Part shown: positions 43,170 through 53,879 of the stretch, one piece after another
Numbering within the stretch: the first letter of the stretch is position 1
How the letters are laid out: the number at the start of each line of letters is the position of its first letter
Assembly: GCA_026770025.1 (NCBI GenBank)
Contig: JAMXDE010000017.1
Location: 1,380,190-1,444,189 of the forward strand
From: Craspedostauros australis
Lineage: Eukaryota > Bacillariophyta > Bacillariophyceae > Mastogloiales > Achnanthaceae
DNA: 64,000 nt
Direction of reading: 5' to 3'
Notes under the pieces: model-generated
Databases searched by the model: none
What the model was told of the DNA's origin: nothing
Seen by the model: the letters and a program-made list of their open reading frames with translations, nothing else
Program-made: the position numbers and the translations under genes

Positions 43170-43495
43170 AATAGTACAATCCAACCAGTCAACGGAGATG
43201 CGCGATGCCACGCGCGTGCCTGGCCCGCTTCATCCACGAATCGGTGAAAGCCAAAAAGCATTTCGCGACTGTCGCAACATGAACATCACCAAGAATTGAA
43301 CCAAAGTGCTCAGTGGGAAAGACTCAGTCGCACACTATGCTATATTAATAGTCAATCCAACCAGTCAACGGAGATGCGCGATGCCACGCGCGTGCACGGA
43401 TCGCTTCATCCACGAATCGGTGAAAGCCAAATAGCATTTCGCGACTGTCGCAACATGAACATCACCAAGGAATTGAACCAAAATGCTCCGCAGAG
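43170..43495 (+). repeat. 177-bp repeat, copies 2 and 3 in tandem
   Basis: Copy 2 starts at 43,170 and copy 3 at 43,347; copy 3 degenerates at about 43,490. Both match 38,649-38,821, including GAATCGGTGAAAGCCAAA and CGCGACTGTCGCAACATG. Each copy can be read as a short frame (MRDATRV-GPLHPRIGESQ), but no codon pattern argues that it is coding. Confidence 0.88.
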
Positions 43496-43806
43496 AAGAT
43501 TCAGTTCCAGTTGTATTGGAGTGCTATGCCCACTGATCGAACCTCTTCAACGTCGGAGCAACAAAAGCTGATCTGGCCATTGGGTGACGATCGATCCTCG
43601 CTCCATCCTGTCATAAAATCAATCAATCAATCATCAGTTCAGACAACCACACCAGCAGCCACAACGACAACGATCTGTTTGCCCGCTCGTACACGTGCCC
43701 AAGATAACCGAATACAAATAATAACGGACAACATTCACACCACTTCACGTGCCATTTGACCAACACCACCATCACTAACAACAGCAACAACAACACAATC
43801 GTAGTC
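43496..43806 (+). promoter_or_regulatory. Presumed promoter and 5' leader of the signal-peptide gene
   Basis: Unique sequence between the 177-bp repeats and the ATG at 43,807. It contains AATCAATCAATCAATC near 43,619 and becomes rich in AAC, ACC and CAA toward the ATG, as is common for leaders in this kind of genome. No clear TATA box was found. Confidence 0.4.
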
Positions 43807-44077
43807 ATGGTTTCCTTCGGAAAAGCAGCTCTCGTGCTATCCCTGATGGGCACAGTCTCTCAGTTCGCTTCGGCTGGAGGTACGCAGAACACAAGCTAAA
43901 TAGTTCTATATCCCTCTTCATTGGCACCTGCTCTGTTGTTGTTGTGTTGCTCTCGCTCGAGCAAGTCAATTCGTCGATGACCTCATCGGTGCATATTGCC
44001 GCCATTCCAATGATCGAGCAGCAACTGCAGTGGCAGCAGCACGAGTAACAACAACAGCACCAACAGTTCTTCATTAG
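43807..44077 (+). pseudogene. Truncated secreted-protein gene fused to telomere repeat
   Basis: Exon 1 (43,807-43,879) encodes MVSFGKAALVLSLMGTVSQF followed by Ala-Ser-Ala-Gly-Gly, a typical signal peptide with a cleavage site after Ala-Ser-Ala. The exon is followed by GTACGC, a plausible splice donor. A T-rich tract and an AG at 43,960-43,961 would end an 82-bp intron. Exon 2 (from 43,962) then reads SQFVDDLIGAYCRHSNDRAA and stays open to 44,074, where TTAGGGTTAGGG begins; the TAG stop at 44,075-44,077 is part of the telomere motif. The coding total is 62 residues. If the intron is not removed, translation stops after about 30 residues. The product family is not recognised. The abrupt end suggests a gene broken when telomere-type sequence was added or joined. 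Confidence 0.55.
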
Positions 44078-44088
44078 GGTTAGGGTTT
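44074..44088 (+). repeat. Interstitial telomere repeat 1 (TTAGGG x2 plus TTT)
   Basis: TTAGGGTTAGGGTTT marks the sharp border between the broken gene and the subtelomeric repeats. The G-rich strand points right, as for a chromosome end to the right. Confidence 0.9.
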
Positions 44089-44325
44089 AAATAAACCATA
44101 AGCTGAATTATGCTAGTGCTATGGTTTGGCTAAACACAACTTGCTGTTTTGAGTCGTACCGCGATTAAATAAACCATAACCTGATTAATGCTAGTGCTAT
44201 GGTTTGGCAAATCACCACTCGCTGTTATGAGTCATACCACAATGAAATAAACCATAACCTAATTAATGCTAGTGTTAGTGTTTGGCTGAACACAACTCCC
44301 TGTTTTGAGACGTACCACAACGTGG
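44089..44325 (+). repeat. 78-bp tandem repeat, three copies
   Basis: AAATAAACCATAA opens units at 44,089, 44,167 and 44,246, each followed by TAATGCTAGTG and GTTTGGC and by TGTT-TGAG-CGTACC-like sequence. It is found only here in the window, next to the first telomere block. Confidence 0.88.
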
Positions 44326-44830
44326 TGAATAATCACCTTGCGGTGTGATTTGTGTATCCAGATGTCAGTTTCACCATTCGTAATGATCAGAAGGCTGTTC
44401 AATGCACCTGTAGCGGTCAGTGTGTATTGCTTGTTTGTAGTAGCTGTGTGTAGTGGTTGTTGTGGGCATGTGTGCATGTGCTGGATGTAGTGAGTGTCTG
44501 TAGTGGTCTGTGTGTGTGTGTGTGTTGCTTGTTTGTAGTAGCTGATTGTAGTGGATGACTGCTTGAATGTGAGCAGGACTATGTATTGCTAGTAGTGCTC
44601 ATTTCTGCCAGCTTGCATCATCCACATCTTGTTGTGTAGTGGTGAGTGTTTGGCAGTAGATGTACCAGTGTGTGAGTGTGTGAGTGTGTGAGTGTGTGAG
44701 TGTGTGTGTATGTGTTGTGGCTGGTTGTACCATGTGGCAGTGTGTGTGTATGTGTGTATGTGTTGTGGCTGGTTGTACGGTGTGGCAGTGTGTGTGTGTG
44801 TGTGTGTGAGCACGTGGATGTGTGAGTATC
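44326..44830 (+). repeat. G/T-rich low-complexity subtelomeric DNA
   Basis: Irregular TGTGTG, GAGTGTGT and GTTGTGGCTGG runs. Reading frames here, on either strand, are by-products of the repeats. Confidence 0.75.
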
Positions 44831-44839
44831 ACAGTTGAT

Positions 44840-45655
44840 GGTGTTGGCTTCCCCCTCCTCCCCCACAAGTCAGCCATTTCATGGGACTTGTGCCATCCTC
44901 CAGTAGTTGGAATGGTGTTGACAGATAGTTCATTGTGGGTTGACTGTTGCATCACGGTCTCACCTGTTGTTGTGTGTTGTGGCTGGTTGTACGGTGTGGC
45001 AGTGCATGTGTGTGTGTGTGTGTGAGCATGTGGATGTGTGAGTATCACAGTTGATGGTGTTGACTTCCCCCTCCTCCCCCACAAGTCAGCCATTTCATGG
45101 GACTTGTGCCATCCTCCTGTAGTTGGAATGGTGTTGACTTCCCCCTCCTCCCCCACAAGTCAGCCATTTCATGGGACTTGTGCCATCCTCCTGTAGTTGG
45201 AATGATATTAACAATAGTTCATTTGGTGTTGACAGATAGTTCATTTGATGTTGACTGTTGCATCACGGTCTCACGTGTTGTTGTGTGTTGTGGCTGGTTG
45301 TACCGTGTGGCAGTGTGTGTGTGTGTGTGAGCACGTGGATGTGTGAGTATCACAGTTGATGGTGTTGACTTCCCCCTCCTCCCCCACAAGTCAGCCATTT
45401 CATGGGACTTGTGCCATCCTCCTGTAGTTGGAATGGTGTTGACTTCCCCCTCCTCCCCCACAAGTCAGCCATTTCATGGGACTTGTGCCATCCTCCTGTA
45501 GTTGGAATGGTGTTGACTTCCCCCTCCTCCCCCACAAGTCAGCCATTTCATGGGACTTGTGCCATCCTCCTGTAGTTGGAATGGTGTTGACTTCCCCCTC
45601 CTCCCCCACAAGTCAGCCATTTCATGGGACTTGTGCCATCCTCCAGTAGTTGGAA
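44840..45655 (+). repeat. 73-bp satellite, main array
   Basis: The unit contains TTCCCCCTCCTCCCCCACAA, then GTCAGCCATTTCATGGGACT and TGTGCCATCCTCC-GTAGTTGG. Copies start near 44,848, 45,064, 45,137, 45,368, 45,441, 45,514 and 45,587; the last four are in direct tandem. Each unit holds a 7-bp inverted repeat, ACAAGTC...GACTTGT. Between copies lie GTTGACAGATAGTTCATTTG spacers and GT runs. This pyrimidine-rich unit stands out in the otherwise G/T-rich strand. Confidence 0.9.
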
Positions 45656-46283
45656 TGTGTTAACAATAGTTCATTTGATGTTGACAGATAGTTCATTTGA
45701 TGTTGACGGATAGTTCATTTGCCATTGACAATGTTCATCTCACATTAACGTGGTTGCACGTGTTATCACATGTTGTTTGTGTTGTACTCATGCATCACCA
45801 TCTCCATCACCAAGTCGATTCAGAGTGTGGTTCTTGTTGTCACACGTGCGTATGGTCATGGTGAACACGTGTGTGTGCTTACATGTACATGACACTGTGT
45901 ATTGCAAGTACTGGTTGATGTTGAGTACTTTGATCATCAATATCTCACCTTGTAGAGGTCCATTGAACATGGTAGAAGTATTGACGTGTACGTATGAGCA
46001 CGTTGCGTGTGTCTGTACACATAGATGCACGTGAACATGTGCTCATCATGGTGTAGAGTGGGGTACATGTTTAACACGGTGTATCGCGTGGCTCGTAGTA
46101 TTTCGTGTTGTTTGGGAGTTGCGGATGATCAACATTCGTCCGCACTTTCAGGGAGTTGCGGATCATCGACATTTTCCATACAAAAACGTCCGTACGTCGA
46201 CCGTGTTTATTGCGTGCCCATACAAACGTCTGTACGTCATCCGTCAGCCGACCCAAACTTCGGTCTGGCCGTCGTACGTCACT
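45656..46283 (+). repeat. TACGTC-rich block, copy 1
   Basis: A block of about 600 bp that recurs at 47,232-47,943, 55,370-56,046 and 61,996-62,685. Landmarks are CATCTCCATCACCAAGT, TTGCAAGTACTGGTTGATGT, GTTTAACACGGTGTATCGCG and a CpG-rich end with CGTCCGTACGTCGACCG and GTCGTACGTCA. It directly precedes a telomere block each time. No gene is supported. Confidence 0.88.
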
Positions 46284-46298
46284 GTTAGGGTTAGGGTT
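46284..46298 (+). repeat. Interstitial telomere repeat 2
   Basis: TTAGGGTTAGGGTTT follows the TACGTC-rich block. The sequence after it (AACAAAACTGGAAGCTATGCC) is not shared with the other telomere blocks. Confidence 0.9.
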
Positions 46299-47231
46299 TA
46301 ACAAAACTGGAAGCTATGCCCTATAGTGGTATATCTAGACTCCACCACCATAGACTTATCTGTCTGCAAACTGTGTTAAAGCATGATTGCTGCACTCCTG
46401 TGTGTGTCTTGTAGTTGTTGCTTCATCTACCATTAAGGATCTTCATCTAACATTCACGTGTTGAACGTGTAATCACGTGTTGTTTGTGTTGTACTCATGC
46501 ATCACTATCTCCATCACCAAGTCGATTCAGAGTGTGATTCTTGTTGTCACACGTGTGTACGGGCATGGTAAACACGTGCGTGTGCTCACATGTACATGAC
46601 ACTGTGTATTGCAAGTACTGGTTGATGTTGAGTACTTTGATCATCGATATCTCACCTTGTACCGTGTGGCAGTGTGTGTGTGTGAGCACGTGGATGTGTG
46701 AGTATCACAGTTGATGGTGTTGACTTCCCCCTCCTCCCCCACAAGTCAGCCATTTCATGGGACTTGTGCCATCCTCCAGTAGTTGGAATGGTGTTGACAG
46801 ATAGTTCATTTGACGTTGACAGATAGTTCATTGTGTGTTGACTGTTGCATCACGGTCTCACGTGTTGTTGTGTGTTGTGGCTGGTTGTACCGTGTGTGTG
46901 TGTGTGTGTGTGAGCACGTGGATGTGTGAGTATCACAGTTGATGGTGTTGACTTCCCCCTCCTCCCCCACAAGTCAGCCATTTCATGGGACTTGTGCCAT
47001 CCTCCAGTAGTTGGAATGGTGTTGACAGATAGTTCATTTGGTGTTGACTGTTGCATCGTGGTCTCACATGTTGTTGTGTGTTGTGGCTGGTTGTACTGTG
47101 TGGCAGTGTGTGTGTGTGTGTGTGTGAGCACATGGATGTGTGAGTATCACAGTTGATGGTGTTGACTTCCCCCTCCTCCCCCACAAGTCAGCCATTTCAT
47201 GGGACTTGTGCCATCCTCCAGTAGTTGAAAT
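46299..47231 (+). repeat. Rearranged subtelomeric mosaic
   Basis: About 140 bp of unshared sequence is followed by a short piece of the TACGTC-rich block (46,438-46,660). Then come 73-bp satellite units (near 46,726, 46,955 and 47,165) separated by GT runs and GTTGACAGATAGTTCATTTG spacers. No gene is present. Confidence 0.8.
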
Positions 47232-47943
47232 GGTGTTGACATATAGTTCATTTGATGTTGACCGATAGTTCATTTGCCATTGACAATGTTCATCTCACAT
47301 TGACGATGTTCATTTCACATTGACGATGTTCATCTCACATTAACGTGGTTGCACGTGTTATCACATGTTGTTTGTGTTGTACTCATGCATCACTATCTCC
47401 ATCACCAAGTTGATTCAGAGTGTGGTTCTTGTTGTCACACATGCGTATGGTCACGGTGAACATGTGTGTGTGCTTACATGTACATGACACTGTGTATTGC
47501 AAGTACTGGTTGATGTTGAGTACTTTGATCGTCGATATCTCATGTTGTAGAGGTCCGTTGAAGATGGTAGACGAGTTGACGTGTACGTATGGACATGCTG
47601 CGTGTGTGTGTACACACAGATGCACGTCAACATGTGTTCATCGTGGTGTAGCGTTGTGTACATGTTTAACACGGTGTATCGCGTGGCTCGTACTATCTTG
47701 TGTTGTTTGGGAGTTGCGGATGTTGAACATTCGTCCGCACTTTTGGGGAGTTGCGGATCATCGACACTTTCCATACAAAAACGTCCGTCCTTCGACCGTG
47801 TGTATTGCGCGCCCATACAAACGTCTGTACGTCGTCCGTCAATCGACCCAAAGTTCGGTCTGGCCGTCGTACGTCAACGTGTTAAATCCTCGTACATTAG
47901 GGTTTGATTGGTTGCACCTGCGGACACTATCAGGGCTATAGCT
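47232..47943 (+). repeat. TACGTC-rich block, copy 2
   Basis: Same block as 45,656-46,283, longer at its end by about 60 bp with CCTCGTACATTAGGGTTTG and GGTTGCACCTG. It leads directly into telomere block 3. Confidence 0.88.
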
Positions 47944-47970
47944 AGGGTTAGGGTTTATAAAAGCCGGAAC
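47943..47970 (+). promoter_or_regulatory. Telomere block 3 joined to a TATA-like box
   Basis: TAGGGTTAGGGTTT is followed at once by ATAAAAGCCGGAACC, so that TTTATAAAAG, a good TATA-box match, touches the telomere repeat. The same join occurs at 56,047-56,096 and 62,686-62,714. This suggests a promoter reading to the right; transcription itself cannot be seen. Confidence 0.55.
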
Positions 47971-49260
47971 CTGAACAATAATTCGTTTTTATTTTTGGCT
48001 TTTTGGTGGTTGGTGGTTTGGAGCGGGCTCTTGGGCATGTTTATTGACGCTCGCTTTTGTCAACGGGTGGATATTGAGCGAGCTGTGTGGTGTTGAAGTT
48101 TGTGATTATTTTGGGTTGATTAGGGGTATTTTGGGAGGTGTGGGACATGGACATTTGGTGGTACATTTGGGAGTTGCGGGAAATGGTGAATTGGTGTCAA
48201 TTAACGTCTGTACGTCGTCCGTAGTGTACTGGATTGTGGATAATTGGTCTGTCCTTCGTCTGTTTGGATGTGTGTACAGTGATTGGTCTGTACGTCGTTC
48301 GTTGTGTGTTGTGCGAGTGTGTGAGTGTGTGTGTGAGTGTGTGTGTGAGTGTGTGTGTGAGTGTGCGAGGGTGAGTGTGTGTGTGCGAGGGTGAGTGTGT
48401 GTGTGCGAGGGTGAGTGTGTGTGAGAGTGTGTGAGAGTGTGTGCGAGTGTGTGTTTGAGTGTGTGCGAGTGTGTGTTTGAGTGAGTGTTTGAGTGTGTGT
48501 TTGAGTGAGTGTTTGAGTGTGTGTTTGAGTGAGTGTTTGAGTGAGTGTTTGAGTGAGTGTTAGTGTTAGTGTGCTGTGCCATTGCTGCTCATGTGTCTTG
48601 GGTGTAGTAACGTCCTTGTATTGTGGGTTATTGTGCAATGGCATGTTGTGTGATCGAGTTTGGCTTTGTGGGCATTGTTCGGGCACTTGTGTGTGCGTGT
48701 TTTTGCTGCCAGTGTGTTGGGGGCTATTAGCAACATTCTTTTGGGGTTATTGTGCATTGGGGTGTAGTGAGCTGTGTCTTGATGTATGATTGGTGCTGTC
48801 AATTGTTAGGGTGATGCTTTTGTGTCCTAGATTGTCGTGCTTTGGCCTGTAGTGAGCAGTGTCTTAGTGTATGATGGGTCCTGGAAATTGCCCTGTTCTT
48901 TTGTGTGGTTGGTTATCATGCATTTGCATTTAGTGAGCAGTTGGTGTCATGTTGTGTCATGGCCTTGTCTCTGTGCATGCCTTGCGTGCCTTGTGTGCCT
49001 TGTGTGCCTTTGCTACTTGTATATTGAGGGTTAGGGGTTATTAGTGATGTTGTATCTTGGTTTTTCGTGCATTTCCTTGTTGTGAGCAGTGTGTGAGCAG
49101 TGTGTGAGCAGTGTATGGGCAGTGTGTGAGCAGTGTATGGGCACTGTAGGGCAGTGTGTTGTGATTTGGCCATTCAAGCTTGTAGGTAACCATGTGATCA
49201 GTGTGTGTGCACTGTGTGCGCCGTCTGTGTGTGCGTGTTGGCCAGTGAGTGAGGGGCTGG
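47971..49260 (+). repeat. Super-repeat 1, left blocks and GT satellite
   Basis: A shared block (to about 48,307) contains GACGCTCGCTTTTGTCAACG, TGGATATTGAGCGAGCTG and GTCTGTACGTCGTCCGT. It is followed by GT satellite (48,308-48,573, mostly GAGTGTGTGT and GCGAGGGTGAGT). A second shared block (about 48,574-49,090) has GTGCCATTGCTGCTCATGTG and GCATTGTTCGGGCACTTGTG. All three recur at 56,080-57,375 and from 62,700. No gene is supported. Confidence 0.85.
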
Positions 49261-52140
49261 AAGTGACTGCAAGTGTGATCCAACATTATCCATCTTTGAG
49301 TGTGATAATGAACATCATGAAGTTGCCAGCTGCATGTGCCACAGTCGAATCATGTCAAGGTAGGTCCAAAGTGTGTGTATGCGTTGTGAGATGTGTGATT
49401 ACCGCAATTGGCAGTGGTGAGAGAGTATCCGTAAATGTGTGCAAGTGTGAGACATTATTTTGATCCAACATGCATTATGGTCCATCCTTGAGCATGACAA
49501 TGAATATGATTGAGTGGCCAGCTGTATGTGCCACGCTTGGTGCCACGTCAAGGTAGCTTTGAAGTGTGTATGAGCGTTGTTGGATGTGTGATTACTGCAG
49601 TTGGAGGTGTTGAGATATGGGCCGGAAATGAGTGCAAGTATGTGATTTTTTGATCCATCATGGTCCATCATGATCCATCTTTGAGTGTGACAATAATAAC
49701 AAGCATCTTGGAGTTGCTGGCCACATGTGATACACTTGGGCTATGTCATGCGTGGTATGGACAAGTGTGGCCATTGTTGGATGTGTGAAATATTGCTTTT
49801 GATGGTGTTGAGATATGGGCTGGAAGTTACTGCAATTGTGAGATATTATTGTGATCCATCATCCACCATGGTCCATCTTTAAGTGTGACAACAATAACGA
49901 GCATCTTGGAGTTGCTGGCCGCATGTGCCGCGCTTGTATCGTGCCAATAGTGTTATGGAGCATGTGTGAGCGTTGATGGTTGTGTCGTTACTGCAATTGG
50001 TAGTGGTGAGAGAGGATCCAAAAATGTGTGCAAGTGTGAGATATTACTTTGATCCAACATGATCCACCTTCGAGTGAGACAATGATGGTGATGGAGTGAT
50101 TGGCCGCATGTGCCACGCTTGTATCATGTCATGTGTGATATGGGGCATGTGTGAGCGTGGTGAGATGTGTGAAATATTGTGGTTGGTGGTGTTGAGATAT
50201 GGGCTGGAAGTTACTGCAATTGTGGAGATATTATTGTGATCCACCATGGTCCATCTTTGATTGTGACAGTGACAACAAGCATCATGGAGTAGCCAGCTGC
50301 ATGTGCCACACTTGTATCGTGTCTCGAGTGTTATGGGGCGTGTGCAAACGTTGATGGTTGTGCCATTACCGCAATTGGTGGTGATGGTGAGAGTTAGGGT
50401 TAGCCAGAAATGTGTGCAAGTGTGAGATATACATTTTGATCCATATTGGTCCAGGTTTGTGTGCAAAACTGAAGATCCTGGAGTTGCCAGCCACACGTGA
50501 TACAGATGTGATGTATTGTGTATGGTGTATTGTACGTGCCATGGGGCGTGTGTACGCGACAATGGATGTGCAAGGATTGCAGTTGATGGTGTTGTGAGAG
50601 TTAGGGTAAGCCGGAAGCATCTGCATAATTTGAGATTGTGTGATCCATCATGGTCCATCTTTTGAGTGTGAAGGTATCAACGAGCATCTTTGAGTTGCCA
50701 GCCACATGTGATACGGACATGGTGTATAGTACGCTGTACGCTGTACGTGCTATAGCTATGGAGCGTGCGCATACAATGTTGGATGTGTGATACATTGCAT
50801 TAGATGGTGTTTGCAGAGGGACCAGAAATGACAGCATGTGTGAGAAATTGTGCTCCACCATGATCCACCTTTTGAGTGTGAAGGTAACAACAAGGATCAT
50901 GGAGCTGCCAACTGCATGTGATACGGATGTAGTGTACTGTGCGTGCCACTGAACATGTGTGAGCGATGTTGGATGTGCGATTAGTGCAGTTGATCGTGTA
51001 GTGAGAGTTAGGGTTAGCCGTTAGGGTTAGGGTTAGTATTGTGTCTGCAAGCATGTGATTTTGTGATCCATCTTTGGTTCATCTTTGAGTGTGAAGGTAA
51101 CAACGAGCATCATGGAGTTGCCAGCCACATGTGATATGGATGTGGTGTATTGTGTATTGTGCATGCCACAGGGCGTGTGTGGGCATTGTGAGATGCGCGA
51201 GTATCAAGGTTGGAGGTGTTGTGAGAGTTAGAGTTAGCCGTTAGGGTTAGTGTCTGCTTTTGTGAGATAGTGTGATCCATCATCCATCATCCATCATCCA
51301 TCATCCATCATCCATCATCCATCATGATTCATCTTTGATTGTGACAACGAGTATCATGGAGTTGCCAAGCGCATGTGATATGGATGTAGTGCATTGTGCG
51401 TGCCACTGAACATGAGCGAGCAATGTTGTATGTGCGATTATCAAAGTTGCACGTGCTGTGAGAGTGGCCGGAAGTATCTGCAAGTATGTGATTTTGTGAT
51501 CCATCATCCACCATGGTCCATCTTTGAGAGTGACAATGAGCATCATGTCGTTGCTGGCCAGATGTGATACAGATGTGGTGTATTGTGCGTGCCATGGGGC
51601 GTGTGTATGCGATGTTGGATATGTGATATATTGTAGTTGATCGTCTTGTGAGAGTTAGGGTAAGCCGGAAGTGTCTGCATGTGTGAGATATTGTGATCCA
51701 TCATGGTCCATCATGATCCATCTTTGAGTGTGATGGTAACAATGAGCATCATGGAGTTGCTGGTCACATGTGCCACGCTTGTATCGTGTCATGTGTGGTG
51801 TGGGACGCCTCCTGGCATTGTTGGATGTGTGACTACCACAATCAGAGATTTGAAGAGAGAAGCCGGAATCAACTGCAAGTGTGAGATAATGTGATCCACC
51901 ATCCACCATCCACCATCCACCATCCACCATCCACCATCCACCATCCACCATCCACCATGGCCCATCTTTGAGTGTGATGGTAACAACGAGCATCATCAAG
52001 TGGCTGGCCACATGTTCCATGCTTGCATCCGGTCATTCGTGGTGTGGGACGCCTCCTGGCGTTGTTGGATGTGTTGTTGGATGTGTTGTTGGATGTGTGA
52101 CTACTGCAATCAGAGGTGTTAAGAGAGAAGCCGGAAGTGA
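49261..52140 (+). repeat. Array A in super-repeat 1: about 14 units of about 200 bp
   Basis: Each unit contains TGATCCA-CATGGTCCATC followed by TTTGAGTGTGA, GAGCATCATGGAGTTGCC, CACATGTGATA and a GCCGGAAGT-like end. Several carry GAGAGTTAGGGTTAGCCG, a telomere motif within the unit (for example near 50,394, 51,003 and 51,233). ATCCACC or ATCCATC runs expand inside some units (51,272-51,325 and 51,893-51,957). The second array is at 57,500-59,890. Confidence 0.88.
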
Positions 52141-52370
52141 CTGCAAGTGGGTGCTGTGTGGAGAGTGATGGCAGTTGCTGTGCATTCCATTTGAGCGTAT
52201 GAGTTGTGTATGGCTAATGGAATTGTATTGATAGTGTGTCAGCTGCTCTACAGTGTGTTCCAACTGTGTGTGGAGAGTGTGATAGGTGCTTCGAATGTGT
52301 GTGAGTGTGAGTGAGTGTGAGTGAGTGTGAGTGTGTGTGAGTGTGTGTGAGTGTGTGTGTGATGAATTTG
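52141..52370 (+). repeat. Bridge and GT satellite in super-repeat 1
   Basis: A bridge of about 150 bp (GATGGCAGTTGCTGTGCATTCC, ATTGTATTGATAGTGTGTCAGC) leads into a short GAGTGTGAGTGA run. The same bridge is at 59,880-60,005, where the following GT satellite is much longer. Confidence 0.8.
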
Positions 52371-53400
52371 TATCAAGGGTTAGGTTGGGTGATACTTTTA
52401 GGAGTTAGTTGCACGGTTGGGGGTGGGGTTTAGGAATAGATATCTGCTAATTTTCATTGTGCTGTGAGTGATAAAAAGGGTTTCAGCATTTTGAACTTGT
52501 GGCAAGGGTGAATGGCTGATGAATTTGTTAGAGTGTTAATGTGCGATGTATTGGTATCAAGGGTTAGGTTGGGCAATACTTGCAGCAGTTAGTTGCGTGG
52601 TTGGGGGTGGGGTATGGGGTTTAGGAATAGATATCGGCCAATGTGTGTTGTGCCGTGAGTGATGAAAAGGGTCAGGGTGTTCTGAATTTGTGGCAAGGGT
52701 GAATGGCTGATGAATTTGTTAGGGTGTTACTGTGCGATGAATTTGTATCAAGGGTTAGTTGGGGCAATACTTTTAGGAGTTAATTGCACGGTCGGGGGTG
52801 GGGTATAGGAATAGATATTGGCCTATATGTGTTGTGCTGTGAGTGACGGCAAGGGTCAGGGTGTTATGAACTTGTGGCAAGGGTGAATGGCTGATGAATT
52901 TGTATCAAGGGCTAGGGTGTTAATGTGCAATGAATTGGTATCAAGGGTTAGGTTGGGCAATACTTGCAGCAGTTAGTTGCGTGGTTGGGGGTGGGGTATA
53001 GGAATAGATATCAGCCAATGTGTGTTGTATGGTGAGTGATGGCAAGGGTCAGGGCTTTATGAACTTGTGGCAAGGGTGAATGGCTGATGAATTTTGTATC
53101 AAGGGTTAATGGGTGATGAATTGGTATCAAGGGTTAGTTGGGGCAATACTTGCAGCAGTTAGTTGCGTGGTTGGGGGTGGGGTATAGGAATAGATATCTG
53201 CTAATTTTCGTTGTGCTGTGAGTGATGGTAAGGGTCAGGGTGTTCTGAATTTGTATCAAGGGTTAATGGGTGATGAATATGTATCAAGGGTTAGTTTGGG
53301 CAATACTTGCAGCAGTTAGCTAGGGTGTGCGTGGTTGGGGGTGGGGTATAGGAATAGATATTGGCCAATGTGTGTTGTGCCGTTAGTGATGGCAATTGAT
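52371..53400 (+). repeat. Array B in super-repeat 1: six units of about 190 bp
   Basis: Units share TGGTTGGGGGTGGGGTATAG with GGAATAGATAT, TTTGTATCAAGGGTTAGG, TTGGGCAATACTT and GGCAAGGGTGAATGGCTGAT. The box occurs near 52,420, 52,600, 52,790, 52,985, 53,170 and 53,335. The matching array is at 60,357-61,550. Confidence 0.88.
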
Positions 53401-53879
53401 GTTTATTGCATTTTTGGTGTATGAGTTGTGTTTGGCTTGCAACATCATGAGTGAGCTATGTTCCAACCATGTGTCAACCATGTGGACAGTGTGTGCGGTG
53501 TTTGGAGTGTGTGCAGGTGCTGGGGGTCGAGATTGGCCAGTTGTTGTTGTGGGTTGAGTGATGGCCATTCCTGTACAATGCATTTTGGTAGAGTGAGTCG
53601 TATATGGCTTGCAGAACTGTGTGTCAACCATTGTCAACCATGTCGTCAGTGTGCAAGGTGGCTGGAGTGTGTGCATGGGCTGTGACTGCACACGGTTCAG
53701 TGTGAATTATGTGGTGGGTGATGGAAATGGCTGTGCCTTGCATTTTGGGTTGTCCACAGCATGAACCATTATGTGTGAGCCGTATGTGAGCAGTGTGTGA
53801 GCAGTGTGTGAGTCATGTGTGAGTCATGTGTGAGTAGTGTGTGAGCTTGGTACGACCAATGGGTTACCTACTTGACAGT
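53401..53879 (+). repeat. Degenerate bridge-like units
   Basis: Three diverged copies related to the bridge at 52,141, starting near 53,388, 53,561 and 53,717 with GATGGC or GATGGA plus TGCATTTTGG. They end in GTGTGAGCAGTGTGTGAGTC runs. No gene is present. Confidence 0.65.

Noticed and set aside
43087-43571. Short plus-strand frames in the 177-bp repeats
   Set aside because: They are shared only because the DNA is repeated; there is no consistent start, end or codon pattern.
48106-48686. Thr/His-repeat frames in GT satellites, also at 56,246-56,882, 59,325-60,374 and 62,692-63,628
   Set aside because: They follow from GTGTGAGTG-type repeats with periods that are multiples of 2 or 3 and differ between the super-repeat copies.
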